A DNA stretch of 32,375 bases from an uncultured Ruminococcus sp. (GCA_947177205.1 CAMWTO010000009.1:1-32375); one strand, 5' to 3'. Positions 16,158 to 25,875 are shown, counted from the first letter of the stretch. Numbers and translations are program-made. Notes: generated by a model not told the origin, from the sequence alone.

Positions 16158-17153
16158 TTAACCTTGGTAATCTTCATCGAAAAGATGTGTAGAAAGATAA
16201 CGAAGTCCTGTATCAGGCAGAACTGCAACTATGGTTTTGCCTGCATTTTCAGGTTTATTTGCAAGCTGAGTTGCAGCGTAAATAGCAGCTCCTGAGGACG
16301 CTCCTACTAAAATGCCGTCTGTTTTTGCCACTTCTCTTGCTGATTCATAAGCCTGATTTGTATGTACTTCATACCAGTCGTCATAAACTTTTCTGTCGAG
16401 ATTAGCCGGAATAAAACGTTCTTCCACGTTTTCAAACGGGTGAACACCTGTAATTTCCTCCTGCTCCGGACGTTCAGGACTCTGGAAAGAATCTTCAGTC
16501 GGCTGGATTCCCACAACCTGTATATCCGGATTCTGAAGCTTTAGATAATTGCCCGTACCGGAAAGCGTTCCGCCTGTTCCCACATTGGCAACAAGAATAT
16601 CAACATTTCCATCAGTATCCTGCCATATTTCCGGACCTGTCGTTCTGAAGTGGACATCAGGATTTGCAGGATTTCTTGTCTGGTCTGCAAACCAGATATT
16701 TTTTTCACCGCTGACAGCCCTTTCCAGTGCCTTGACACACTCTACAAAATCATCTCCGTACTTTTCCATGCTTTCGACGATTTCAGGGACTTCCGAAATT
16801 TTTACCGTGTCACCGCCGAATGCATGTATTACCTGAAAACGTTCCTTGCTTACCTGGTCTTGTATGTACACACGGAATTTATATCCCTTTGCCGCAGCAA
16901 TTGCCGCAAGTCCGATACCGGTGTTACCGCTGGTAAGTTCTATGATAGTATCCCCTTTTTTTAATTTACCTGTTCTTTCAGCATCTTCAACCATTGCAAG
17001 AGCGATTCTGTCCTTTACACTCTGATTCGGATTGAAATACTCCAGCTTAACAAGAATTTTCGCCTTGAGATCATGCTTTTCCTCGTAATTTTTAAGTTCC
17101 AGCAACGGAGTTCTGCCAACAAGCTCCGCAATGGATTCATAGATCTTTGCCAT
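16158..17153 (-). CDS. cysteine synthase-like PLP enzyme (copy 2)
   Basis: A 331-residue fold-type II PLP enzyme of the O-acetylserine sulfhydrylase family. The PLP lysine is K47 (NQSVKDRIA), the phosphate/substrate loop is TSGNTG (74-79), and GTGGTLSG is the glycine-rich PLP phosphate site. It diverges from copy 1 by two insertions, one around VECVKALERAVSGEKNIWF and one around ERPEQEEITGVHPFENVEERF, so substrate or partner may differ. It sits between nifH and D2 (gaps 11 and 11 bases), inside the nitrogenase-like operon, with a GGAGAAA-type ribosome site. It is likely to capture the sulfur species released by the reductase, forming cysteine or an S-alkyl-cysteine. The exact acceptor is unknown. 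Confidence 0.9.
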   Translation of the reverse strand: MAKIYESIAELVGRTPLLELKNYEEKHDLKAKILVKLEYFNPNQSVKDRIALAMVEDAERTGKLKKGDTIIELTSGNTGIGLAAIAAAKGYKFRVYIQDQVSKERFQVIHAFGGDTVKISEVPEIVESMEKYGDDFVECVKALERAVSGEKNIWFADQTRNPANPDVHFRTTGPEIWQDTDGNVDILVANVGTGGTLSGTGNYLKLQNPDIQVVGIQPTEDSFQSPERPEQEEITGVHPFENVEERFIPANLDRKVYDDWYEVHTNQAYESAREVAKTDGILVGASSGAAIYAATQLANKPENAGKTIVAVLPDTGLRYLSTHLFDEDYQG

Positions 17154-17164
17154 AATTTTTCTCC

Positions 17165-18373
<1,209 letters not shown>

Positions 18374-18381
<8 letters not shown>

Positions 18382-19246
18382 GAGAAAATGTTTCCTTTAC
18401 GCTTAATCTTCTCTGATAGATCTGGTCTCCGTATTCCGATTTTCCGGGAACTCCCACAGCGTCGGCACGGCAATGCTGACAATGACGAAAAACATCAATA
18501 TATTTTGAAGCTTCCGTTCTTGCCTTGTCTATCTGCAAACAGGTAGGAGCTTTTTGGTCAGCAAGTTCAAAATGTGGTATCAGCGGAATAATATTATAAA
18601 TACTTGCTCCGGCTTCACTGACTGTTTTTGCTATTTCTTCAATATGTTCTCCGTTTATCTCAGGGACAAGCACAGTATTTATTTTCACAGTAATTCCGGC
18701 AGATGACACTTTTTCAATGCCTTTCAATTGATTTTCGATAAGTATTTCAGCACCTTTAACACCGTCATAACGCTTGCCATGATAAATTATATATTTGTTG
18801 AGTTTTGCTTCAATTTCAGGGTTTACGGCATTTACTGTAACTGTCAGAGAATCTATCCCTATGTCAATCACTTCGTCCGCCTTTTCATAAAGCAGAAGAC
18901 CATTTGTACTCATGCACTTGATAATATCAGGAAATTTCTCCTTAACTTTCCTGAACGTTTCCAAAGCATACTCTGATGCAAGAGTATCTCCTGGTCCTGC
19001 AATGCCTGCTACTGTAATTTCCGGACAGATTTTCAAAGCCTTTTCAAGTATATCAATACTTTCTTCAGGAGTTATCACCTTTGAAGTTACTCCGGGACGG
19101 TCTTCAGTATCATTAATTACCCTGTCGCAGAACCGGCAGGCAATGTTACAGCCTGGACTGACCGGAAGATGAATTCTTCCCACATTATTTTTATGTCCGC
19201 CAAAGCACGGATGAGAATTCTGCAAATCCTTATATGTATTGCTCAT
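18374..19246 (-). CDS. nifB: NifB-like radical SAM cofactor-synthesis protein (no NifX domain)
   Basis: A 290-residue stand-alone radical SAM protein. The radical SAM cluster motif is C33-x3-C37-x2-C40 (SPGCNIACRFC). It has NifB hallmarks: HPCF near the start (C14, in SHPCFGGHKNNVGRIHLPVS) and the C-terminal HCQHCRADAVGVPG. The enzyme fuses two [4Fe-4S] clusters, adds carbide and a sulfide, and makes NifB-co, the precursor of nitrogenase-type cofactors. The length equals the compact archaeal/clostridial NifB core. It indicates that the D/K pairs here hold a NifB-co-type cluster rather than a plain [4Fe-4S], unlike protochlorophyllide-reductase relatives. It sits 43 bases downstream of tRNA-Cys on the same strand. 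No own promoter was seen. Confidence 0.95.
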
Positions 19247-19289
19247 AGTATCACTTCTTTCTTACAATTTATAGCAGTATGACTGCTTA

Positions 19290-19362
19290 TGGCGATGCTG
19301 AGCGGATTTGAACCGCCAACTTCGGTTTTGCAGACCTATGCCATTCCAACGGCTACAGCATC
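19290..19362 (-). tRNA. atypical tRNA-Cys (anticodon GCA) inside the operon
   Basis: The 73-nt cloverleaf has a perfect 7-bp acceptor (GATGCTG with CAGCATC), D stem GCC/GGC with GG in the loop, anticodon loop CTGCAAA (GCA, cysteine), T arm GGCGG-TTCAAAT-CCGCT, and encoded CCA. Unusual points: discriminator base G73, where bacterial tRNA-Cys normally has U73, a key CysRS identity element; T at the place of A14; an A-G mismatch at 28-42; and a 4-base variable loop. It lies between the terminator after yezD and nifB, with 9 bases between the T-run region and its 5' end. No promoter is visible, so it is apparently made from the cysK transcript. It may be a specialised or regulatory tRNA. Confidence 0.85.
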
Positions 19363-19363
19363 A

Positions 19364-19423
19364 TAAAACAAAAAGACCAGAGGAATTGTAAGTGTAGTTC
19401 ACTTGACAAAACCTCCGGTCTTT
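19364..19423 (-). terminator. terminator-like hairpin between yezD and tRNA-Cys
   Basis: On the minus strand, AAAGACCGGAGG (19423-19412) pairs with CCTCTGGTCTTT (19383-19372), followed by T-rich TTTGTTTT. An inner AAGTG/CACTT stem with a 5-base loop is nested inside. It begins 5 bases past the YezD stop and ends about 10 bases before the tRNA-Cys. Read-through is needed to make the tRNA unless a hidden promoter exists. Confidence 0.75.
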
Positions 19424-19427
19424 CCGG

Positions 19428-19589
19428 TCAGTCCTTTAATCTATGCTTTTCTCTTTTATCAATCTGAGTAATTTTTCCGTCCTGCACAACGAGGGTGATC
19501 GTTCCATATTTCATGGTACTCAGAAGCTTTTCGAGCATTTCTAAATGCGAACGCTCCAGAGTCTGCTTTTTTACTGTTGTTTCGCTCAT
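19428..19589 (-). CDS. YezD-family small protein (DUF2292)
   Basis: A 53-residue protein, MSETTVKKQTLERSHLEMLE and so on, with the family core MKYGTITLVVQDGKITQIDK near the C-terminus. Members of this family (YezD of Bacillus) are tiny proteins of unknown reaction that occur near sulfur assimilation genes. AGGAG lies 9 bases upstream of ATG at 19589. It starts 27 bases after cysK copy 1 and ends before the terminator hairpin. It is small enough to be missed by standard gene finding. Association with cysteine synthesis is seen here; its function is unknown. Confidence 0.78.
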   Translation of the reverse strand: MSETTVKKQTLERSHLEMLEKLLSTMKYGTITLVVQDGKITQIDKREKHRLKD

Positions 19590-19616
19590 TCCCTTTTACT
19601 CCTGTTCAAAAAGTAT

Positions 19617-20558
19617 TCATCCGTTATTGCTGAACAGAGGTGTAGACAGATATCTGTCGCCTGAATCAGGAAGCAGTACAACGATATTCTTTCCTGCATT
19701 TTCAGGTCTCTTTGCAAGGATAGAAGCTGCTTTCAGAGCCGCACCGGATGAGATACCTACCAGAATACCTTCGCTTACAGCAAAGGCTTTTCCCTCTGCA
19801 AAAGCGTCGTCATTTTCAATTGTAATCACTTCATCATAAATTTCCGTATTCAGTGTATCCGGAACAAATCCTGCTCCGATTCCCTGAATTTTGTGAGGTC
19901 CTGCTGTTCCCTTTGAAAGTACAGGAGATGTGGCAGGCTCTACAGCTACGATTTTGATATCCGGATTTTTAGATTTCAGATACTCCCCAACTCCTGTGAT
20001 CGTACCGCCTGTTCCTACTCCGGCAACGAAAATGTCCACATTGCCGTCTGTCTGTTCCCAGATTTCCGGACCTGTTGTTATCTTATGAATGGCAGGATTT
20101 GCAGGATTCACAAACTGTCCAAGAATAACTGCGTCTTCAATTTCCTTTGTCAGCTCCTCTGCCTTTGCAATAGCACCTTTCATTCCCTTTGCACCCTCAG
20201 TAAGTACAAGTTCTGCACCATAAGCTTTCAGGAGATTTCGTCTCTCTACACTCATAGTATCAGGAAGTGTAAGTATTGCTCTGTAACCTTTTGCAGCTGC
20301 AACTGCTGCAAGTCCAATTCCTGTGTTACCACTGGTAGGCTCAATAATCGTTGCATTTTCTTTCAGGATTCCTTTTTTTTCAGCGTCTTCGATCATTGCA
20401 AGTGCAATTCTATCCTTAACAGCGCCTGCCGGATTCAGATATTCCAGCTTTGCAAGAATCGTTGCATTTTTAATACCGGCTTTCTTTGCATAGCCATTCA
20501 GTTTCAGTATCGGTGTTCCACCGATAAGCTCCAGTGCACTTTCTTTAATTTTACTCAT
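19617..20558 (-). CDS. cysK: cysteine synthase A (copy 1)
   Basis: A 313-residue standard O-acetylserine sulfhydrylase. It makes cysteine from O-acetylserine and sulfide with PLP. PLP lysine is K48 ([10 protein letters not shown]), the substrate loop is TSGNTG (75-80), and [14 protein letters not shown] is the phosphate-binding stretch. The C-terminal [17 protein letters not shown] is typical of CysK. It has AGGTAATTATTATG at the start, and is the first gene behind a strong promoter (TTGACA, 17, TATACT). With cysE in the rrf2 operon it completes the two-step cysteine pathway. Copy 2 at 16158 is a distinct, more divergent paralogue. No sign of damage. Confidence 0.96.
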   Translation of the reverse strand: MSKIKESALELIGGTPILKLNGYAKKAGIKNATILAKLEYLNPAGAVKDRIALAMIEDAEKKGILKENATIIEPTSGNTGIGLAAVAAAKGYRAILTLPDTMSVERRNLLKAYGAELVLTEGAKGMKGAIAKAEELTKEIEDAVILGQFVNPANPAIHKITTGPEIWEQTDGNVDIFVAGVGTGGTITGVGEYLKSKNPDIKIVAVEPATSPVLSKGTAGPHKIQGIGAGFVPDTLNTEIYDEVITIENDDAFAEGKAFAVSEGILVGISSGAALKAASILAKRPENAGKNIVVLLPDSGDRYLSTPLFSNNG

Positions 20559-20622
20559 AATAATTACCTCCGTAAATTCATTTTTCTATATCCTATAAAA
20601 TTACTGTGTTTAGTATGTTTAT

Positions 20623-20651
20623 AGTATATCAGATTTTTTATGACTTGTCAA
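20623..20651 (-). promoter_or_regulatory. strong sigma-A promoter of cysK copy 1
   Basis: On the minus strand, TTGACA (20651-20646), 17-base spacer, TATACT (20628-20623). Transcription would start near 20616 and give a leader of about 58 bases, too short for a T-box. The leader holds TTTTATAGGATATAG, similar to the promoter-region repeats at 9900 and 25980. Confidence 0.78.
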
Positions 20652-20682
20652 TAGGGTTGGATATACGTTTCTTCTATCAGTG

Positions 20683-20703
20683 ATAATAGATAAATTCTAT
20701 CCA
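20683..20703. promoter_or_regulatory. possible LysR-type site upstream of cysK
   Basis: The inverted arms ATAG and CTAT flank 7 bases (20686-20700), the same 7-base spacing as the lysR palindrome at 25967. The centre is about 77 bases upstream of the predicted start, one helical turn further than at the other two promoters. The match to the consensus is limited (11 of 21), so this is a weaker call. A further CTAT half lies at 20674. Confidence 0.35.
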
Positions 20704-20727
20704 AAAAGTCTGTTCACGAAGTATGAA

Positions 20728-21480
20728 CTATATATTCATAGCATCCATTTCAGTGATATAATCAAGTGCAGGCACAAAAATATGCGTATGCTTTGTTCCC
20801 TCAAATACTTTTTTTCCTGCATGAAAAGCATAAAGCTGCGCCATTGGATATGGATTCCAACTTCTGTTGTCCAGAGGCTTTGTGGAAAAAACAATACTGT
20901 CATTCTCAGATTTATAATACAAAGTATCTTGCATATTTTGATGTACATACAACAATTCTCCGTCATAGATCATCAGATTCAGCTTGTTGCGTTTGGAGAG
21001 AGAAACGACAAAATCATCTACAATATCAAATCTTTGCTTTGCAGTTTTCGGCTGTTTTTGGTTTATTTCATCAAGTAATGCAAGAGAAATCCGTTCAGAA
21101 TCCGTATCTCCAATTTGGGTATGCATGTATTTCATCAATTGCTTGCCGGAATAAATTGTACCATTGTGGATCAGCATCCAACTCCGACCGCTGTAATCGG
21201 TCTGACTGTAGGGATGACAATTGTCAATTTTAATTGAACCAACTGTGGCTAAGCGGATGTGTGCAAGCGTGTTCTTTTGCGGTGAAGTTTCTGCAATGAT
21301 TTTAGAAATTTTCTTGCTTTCTGAGGAAGAAACCGCCTCTTTCATAATTTCCGTTCTGCCATGATTTTCACGCATCATTCCCCATCCGTGTGGATGATGA
21401 ATACCATGACTAAAAAATTCCTTCAGATACTCACAGATATCAACTTCATGACCAGAAGAAAAACCAAGAAGTTCACACAT
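20728..21480 (-). CDS. class II glutamine amidotransferase-fold hydrolase (EgtC/YafJ-like)
   Basis: A 250-residue N-terminal-nucleophile protein. Cys2 is the predicted nucleophile after methionine removal (MCELLGFSS). HPHGWGM, HIRLATVG and IHNGTI are glutaminase-site motifs. ATG at 21480 was chosen because only this start puts Cys at position 2; a longer frame begins upstream at 21510. It overlaps the end of the glutamate-cysteine ligase gene, so it is coupled. In actinobacteria, EgtC of this family removes the gamma-glutamyl group in ergothioneine synthesis, after ligation by EgtA. Pairing of ligase and hydrolase here suggests gamma-glutamyl formation and removal on a cysteine derivative. 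Stop codon is TAG. Confidence 0.85.
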   Translation of the reverse strand: MCELLGFSSGHEVDICEYLKEFFSHGIHHPHGWGMMRENHGRTEIMKEAVSSSESKKISKIIAETSPQKNTLAHIRLATVGSIKIDNCHPYSQTDYSGRSWMLIHNGTIYSGKQLMKYMHTQIGDTDSERISLALLDEINQKQPKTAKQRFDIVDDFVVSLSKRNKLNLMIYDGELLYVHQNMQDTLYYKSENDSIVFSTKPLDNRSWNPYPMAQLYAFHAGKKVFEGTKHTHIFVPALDYITEMDAMNI

Positions 21481-22612
21481 ACAGTTCTGTCCTCTCTTTG
21501 ATTTTTTCACAGATTCTCTGCCTGTTTAATTTATTCCGCTGATATGTAATGATATCCAGAGTTTCCGGAGTATCCACGAAAAACTTCTCCATTTTATCAA
21601 GGATATCACTTGCGGCTTTTTTAATAGGAATTTCATCTATCATCACATCTGAAATATCATACAATGCTGATTTCTGATGATTTGTAATCGCATTTTTCTG
21701 AAGTTCCGGCGTAAAATCAAAATCTTCTTTATTCAGCAGATAAATCAGAAACAGGTGGGCAAATTCTAAATCTTTCTGAGCTATCCCCAATTTTTCCAAC
21801 GGATTCAGATCAAACATACGTAATTCAATATGATCCACACCGTTGTTTTGCAATGCCTCCAGAGAATTTTCACCTCTTGGCTTTAAACGTACCGGCAGAT
21901 ACAATTCACCGGCAGAGAATAAAATCCCTTTTTCTATGTAATTCCTGATACTACGGACATATGCCGATAAATCAGTATAATCCAACTGCGGAATGAATTG
22001 ATTCCAGTAACCTCTGTGACTATTCCGCAGGGAAGAAAATCGGCTTAATGTCATACCATTTGCACCGTCCTCATCAAACGACAAATCATAGATCGGACTT
22101 GCTGCTGTCAGCAATACAAGAAACCAACTATAACGGCTCACCTGTTTTAACAGGTGAAAATAGAGTGTATTTTTATCTTCGTCAAAACTTTCCAGATATT
22201 TGTCCGAAAACGAAAAATTAAAATGTATGCCGGAATACAACATCATTCGCTTGCCATAACGACGTGCAAGATTAATTCTATAATCATGCTTTGCGGAGAG
22301 AATACCGCCGTACTGTGCGATTGGAATGTCAGCTTCGCTTTTGATATGGGGCGGATTGCTGTAAAGCCACAATGTTTCATTATTTTTATCCAGAATTGTT
22401 CTTGCCTTGCTGTCCAGAATTTCAAGAACTGTCATAACTTCTGTAACACTGTTGCAGACAGGTGTAATAATTTCAAGCTGATTTTCGCAGAAATCTCTTG
22501 ACAGATTTTCGTCGTCAAATGGGTGGAGCGTCTGTGCAAGACGACTGTTTTTATCAATGCGGAGCGTTTCACGCTCCAATCCGAATTTTCCTTCAAATAT
22601 ATAGCTTTTCAT
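21473..22612 (-). CDS. gshA: glutamate-cysteine ligase (GshA-like), stand-alone
   Basis: A 379-residue ligase with the catalytic-domain motifs FGLERETLRI (N-terminus), FCENQLEIITP and MLYSGIHFNFSFSD. It joins glutamate to cysteine through the gamma-carboxyl with ATP. It matches the N-terminal half of bifunctional GshAB and lacks the C-terminal ATP-grasp glutathione synthetase, at half of the usual 750 residues. No glutathione synthetase is nearby, so the product would be gamma-glutamylcysteine or a gamma-glutamylated S-conjugate. GAGGT precedes the ATG by 7 bases. It is 18 bases after malY and overlaps the amidohydrolase gene. No defects seen. Confidence 0.88.
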   Translation of the reverse strand: MKSYIFEGKFGLERETLRIDKNSRLAQTLHPFDDENLSRDFCENQLEIITPVCNSVTEVMTVLEILDSKARTILDKNNETLWLYSNPPHIKSEADIPIAQYGGILSAKHDYRINLARRYGKRMMLYSGIHFNFSFSDKYLESFDEDKNTLYFHLLKQVSRYSWFLVLLTAASPIYDLSFDEDGANGMTLSRFSSLRNSHRGYWNQFIPQLDYTDLSAYVRSIRNYIEKGILFSAGELYLPVRLKPRGENSLEALQNNGVDHIELRMFDLNPLEKLGIAQKDLEFAHLFLIYLLNKEDFDFTPELQKNAITNHQKSALYDISDVMIDEIPIKKAASDILDKMEKFFVDTPETLDIITYQRNKLNRQRICEKIKERTELYV

Positions 22613-22630
22613 TTATATACCTCAATTATT

Positions 22631-23809
22631 TCAATAAAGCACAGTTCTGATTCTGTCTAGAGCCTCTTTCAGAACACTTCTCGGACAAGCTGCATTGATC
22701 CGCTGAAATCCCTCTCCGCATTTGCCAAAAATCTTTCCGCTGTCAAGCCACAGCTTCGCCTTATGAATGATGAAATGCTCTAATTCATCAACGCTGAGTC
22801 CCGTTTTCCGAAAATCTAGCCATACAAGATACGTCCCTTCGGTATCAATCATAGTAACATTCGGAAGATTCTTCTCAACATATTGCTTCACAAAGCTGAT
22901 ATTATCCGAAACATAGGCAAACATTGCCTGATACCATTCCTCGCCTTTGCTATAAGCTGCTTCACAAGCAACAAGTCCCATGACTCCAAGCTGGCTTGTA
23001 CCTGCGGCATCCAGTTCCTTTTTGAATTTTCTTTTCAAATCCTGATTCGGAATGAAAATATTAGACATCATCATACTTGCAAGATTGAATGTTTTACTCG
23101 GCGATGTACAAATAATACTGATATTTTCAAATTCTTTTTTCAGATTTGCAAAAACCTGATGTTTTCCATAAAATACAAAATCCTGATGAATCTCGTCGCT
23201 TACAACAATCACACCATGTCTGACACAGATCTCACCGAGCTGTATCAATTCTGATTCCGTCCACACTCTTCCCACAGGATTATGCGGATTGCAGAGAAAA
23301 AACAGCTTGATTTTTTCCTGAATGATTTTCTGTTCAAAATCCGCAAAATTAATATGATAACGATAATCGTCACCAAGATATAAATCATTGCTGACAACCT
23401 TTCTGCCGTTATCCTCGATCACTTCCGAAAACGGATAATACACCGGAAGCTGTAATAAAACGCTGTCGCCAGGCTGTGTATAGGCTTTTACAGCCATTGC
23501 AAGAGCAAACACAACTCCCGGCGTTTTCACAAGCCATTTTTCCTGAATATCCCAGTTGTGATGCTTTTTCATCCAGTCACGGACAATGTTGAAATACTGT
23601 GTCTGTACTTCACTGTAACCGAATATTCCATGATTTACACGTTCTATCAAAGCATCCTGAATATAGGACGACGTTTCAAAATCCATGTCTGCCACCCATA
23701 ATGGCAGTACATCCTCCGGCATACCTCGTCTTTTTGCAAAATCATATTTCAGACATCTTGTATTTCTGCGGTCTATCATTTTATCAAAATCAAGATTTCT
23801 TTCTGCCAC
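22631..23809 (-). CDS. MalY/PatB-type cystathionine beta-lyase (C-S lyase)
   Basis: A 392-residue fold-type I PLP enzyme of the aminotransferase class. DFDKMIDRRNTRCLKYD is the MalY/PatB opening, LWVADMDFE follows, PLP lysine is in CTSPSKTFNLAS, and HNPVGRVWTESEL is a conserved loop. These enzymes cleave the C-S bond of cystathionine or cysteine S-conjugates to a thiol, pyruvate and ammonia. The GTG start at 23809 overlaps the preceding gene by 20 bases; GGAG is about 10 bases upstream. It lies in an operon with a gamma-lyase-type enzyme and the glutamate-cysteine ligase. In the ergothioneine path a similar PLP enzyme (EgtE) acts last, which is a context parallel only. Confidence 0.9.
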   Translation of the reverse strand: MAERNLDFDKMIDRRNTRCLKYDFAKRRGMPEDVLPLWVADMDFETSSYIQDALIERVNHGIFGYSEVQTQYFNIVRDWMKKHHNWDIQEKWLVKTPGVVFALAMAVKAYTQPGDSVLLQLPVYYPFSEVIEDNGRKVVSNDLYLGDDYRYHINFADFEQKIIQEKIKLFFLCNPHNPVGRVWTESELIQLGEICVRHGVIVVSDEIHQDFVFYGKHQVFANLKKEFENISIICTSPSKTFNLASMMMSNIFIPNQDLKRKFKKELDAAGTSQLGVMGLVACEAAYSKGEEWYQAMFAYVSDNISFVKQYVEKNLPNVTMIDTEGTYLVWLDFRKTGLSVDELEHFIIHKAKLWLDSGKIFGKCGEGFQRINAACPRSVLKEALDRIRTVLY

Positions 23810-24968
23810 TTAATTCACGCTCCGTTTCCTGAAATACTTTTTCAAGCTCATAAATCAGATCATCTGCATTTTCAATACCCACTGAAAGACGCAGCGTACT
23901 CTCTGTAATTCCGTTTTTCTCACGGATTTCCTGTGGAACATCGGCATGAGTCTGCGTTGTGGGATACGTTATCAGCGTTTCAACCCCTCCCAGACTTTCC
24001 GCAAATTTTATCATGTGGACTTTTTCCAGTATCGAAAGCGCAAACGCTTTGCTCACAAGTTGAAATGTCAACATTGCCCCGAATCCTCTGGCTTGCTTTT
24101 TCATGATTTCATATCCCGGATGTTCGGGAAGTCCCGGATAGATCACCTTTGTAACAGCTTTCTGTTTTTTCAGCCAATTTGCAATTTTTATAGCATTTTC
24201 CTGTGATTTTTCCATACGGATTCCAAGCGTCTTGATGCCTCTGAGAATCAGCCAGCTGTCAAACGGTGCAAGTCCTGCTCCTGTTGTTTTTATCAGAAAT
24301 GCAAATTTTTCGGCAATATCAGCTCTGTTTGTCACAAGAAATCCTGCAAGCGTATCATTATGACCGCTGAGATATTTTGTACCACTGTGTACCACGATAT
24401 CTGCTCCCAGATCAAGAGGATTCTGAAAATACGGCGACATGAAAGTATTGTCAACGATCAGAAGCAGACGATATTTTCTGGTAATTTCAGCAACAACGGA
24501 AATATCTGTTACATTCATCATGGGATTAGTTGGTGTTTCGATGTAAACGGCTTTTGTATCAGGCGTTATGAAGTTCTCTATATTCTCTCTGCAACAGTCA
24601 ATATTCGAAAATTTAACGCCATTTTTTTCAGACACATTTCTGAAAAGACGAATGCTTCCCCCATACAGATCCGAATCTGCAATCATATGATCACCTGGCT
24701 TGAACAGCTCCATCAGCAGAGAAACAGCAGCCATTCCTGAAGAAAATGCAAATGCCGATGTACCGTTTTCCAGTGATGCAACTACCTTTTCCAGATGCTC
24801 TTTTGTGGGATTCTGTAAGCGTGAATAATCGTAGCCTGTACTCCTTCCGACTCCCAGATGAGCATAAGTTGCGGTTTGGTAAATCGGATAGCTGATTGCT
24901 CCATAATGATTTGTACAGCCCTCGTCCTCTTCTAAATGCAGACACTTTGTTTCAATTTTTCTCTTCAT
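23790..24968 (-). CDS. Cys/Met metabolism PLP enzyme (cystathionine gamma-lyase/synthase, MetB/MetC family)
   Basis: A 392-residue fold-type I PLP enzyme of the Cys/Met metabolism family. The PLP lysine is in VHSGTKYLSGHND, phosphate and ring contacts are in SGMAAVSLL and VIVDNTF-type IVDNTFMSPY, and SLGGVETLITYP is the conserved C-terminal motif. Members act as cystathionine gamma-synthase, gamma-lyase, methionine gamma-lyase or sulfhydrylase, and the exact reaction cannot be read with certainty. TKYLSGHND and GDHMIADSDLYGGS favour the gamma-synthase/lyase group. ATG at 24968 has AGGAGGAGA 8 bases upstream; it overlaps the LysR stop by 17 bases and follows it directly. It would interconvert homocysteine, cysteine and methionine sulfur. 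Confidence 0.9.
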   Translation of the reverse strand: MKRKIETKCLHLEEDEGCTNHYGAISYPIYQTATYAHLGVGRSTGYDYSRLQNPTKEHLEKVVASLENGTSAFAFSSGMAAVSLLMELFKPGDHMIADSDLYGGSIRLFRNVSEKNGVKFSNIDCCRENIENFITPDTKAVYIETPTNPMMNVTDISVVAEITRKYRLLLIVDNTFMSPYFQNPLDLGADIVVHSGTKYLSGHNDTLAGFLVTNRADIAEKFAFLIKTTGAGLAPFDSWLILRGIKTLGIRMEKSQENAIKIANWLKKQKAVTKVIYPGLPEHPGYEIMKKQARGFGAMLTFQLVSKAFALSILEKVHMIKFAESLGGVETLITYPTTQTHADVPQEIREKNGITESTLRLSVGIENADDLIYELEKVFQETERELSGRKKS

Positions 24969-25875
24969 TGTAGGTCTCCTCCTGATATTTTGCAATTTCC
25001 TTCAAATATTTTTCGACAATCGGACTTAACACAGCGTCTTTTCTTGCAATATATCCGATTGTCATTTTTTCGTCTGATTTCAGCTTTACTGCACAGTAAT
25101 CCTCTCCATTTAAATCCTCGCAGATAATACCTGAACACAACGTAAATCCGTTCAGTCCGACCATAAGATTCAGCATTGTCGCTCTGTCGTTTGCCCGGAT
25201 AAAACGCTTGTATTGGTAGGTACTCAGTACTTCTTCCGCAAAGTAAAAGGAATTATACTCACCCTGTGCAAAACCCAAACATGGATATTCCCCCAATTCA
25301 TCCAAGGAAATTTCGTCCTTATCTGCCAAAGGATGTCCTTTCCATAGATACACATAAATGCCGCATTCAAATAGTGGAATAAAATTAAGCCCCGATTCGG
25401 CAAAAATCTTAGTCAGCACACCTTGGTTATAATCATTCATATACAAAATTCCGATTTCGCTTTTGTGATTCTTTACATTTTCAATCACTTCATGCGTTTT
25501 TGTTTCATGTACTTCAAACTCATATTCGTCCATGCCGTATTGCTTTACCAGCTCTACAAAAGCATTGACTGCAAATGTGTAATGCTGCATGGATACACTG
25601 AACCGTTTTTTCTGATTAACCTGAGACAAATACTTAGCGTTCAAAATCTCATACTGCTCCATTATGGATTTTGCATATCCGATAAATTCAGCTCCGGCAG
25701 TGGTTAGCGTTATTCCACTTTTGGAACGAATGAAAATAGCAAAGCCGATCTCTTTTTCAAGCGAATGTATTGCAGATGACAGACTTGGCTGTGATATATA
25801 CAGTTTTTTTGCCGCATCATTCAGCGAATGTTCTCCAGCAACTGCAATTGCATATTTCAATTGTATTAATGTCAT
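24952..25875 (-). CDS. LysR-family regulator of sulfur genes (LysR1)
   Basis: A 307-residue LysR-type regulator. The N-terminal winged helix-turn-helix is at residues about 1-60 (MTLIQLKYAIAVAGEHSLND, then AAKKLYISQPSLSSAIHSLE). The rest is the two-lobed periplasmic-binding-fold effector domain, often binding a sulfur metabolite such as O-acetylserine in sulfur regulators. AGGAG lies 9 bases before the ATG. It leads an operon with two PLP C-S enzymes, the ligase and the amidase-fold hydrolase. A perfect inverted repeat lies near -66 of its own promoter. Similar sites near the rrf2 and cysK promoters suggest it controls the whole locus. Relation to CmbR/CysR-type regulators is by context; no effector is shown. 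Confidence 0.92.
   Translation of the reverse strand: MTLIQLKYAIAVAGEHSLNDAAKKLYISQPSLSSAIHSLEKEIGFAIFIRSKSGITLTTAGAEFIGYAKSIMEQYEILNAKYLSQVNQKKRFSVSMQHYTFAVNAFVELVKQYGMDEYEFEVHETKTHEVIENVKNHKSEIGILYMNDYNQGVLTKIFAESGLNFIPLFECGIYVYLWKGHPLADKDEISLDELGEYPCLGFAQGEYNSFYFAEEVLSTYQYKRFIRANDRATMLNLMVGLNGFTLCSGIICEDLNGEDYCAVKLKSDEKMTIGYIARKDAVLSPIVEKYLKEIAKYQEETYNEEKN

Noticed and set aside
20559-20727. T-box or other cysteine riboswitch before cysK
   Set aside because: The leader is only about 58 bases and no T-box antiterminator motif or specifier structure is visible.
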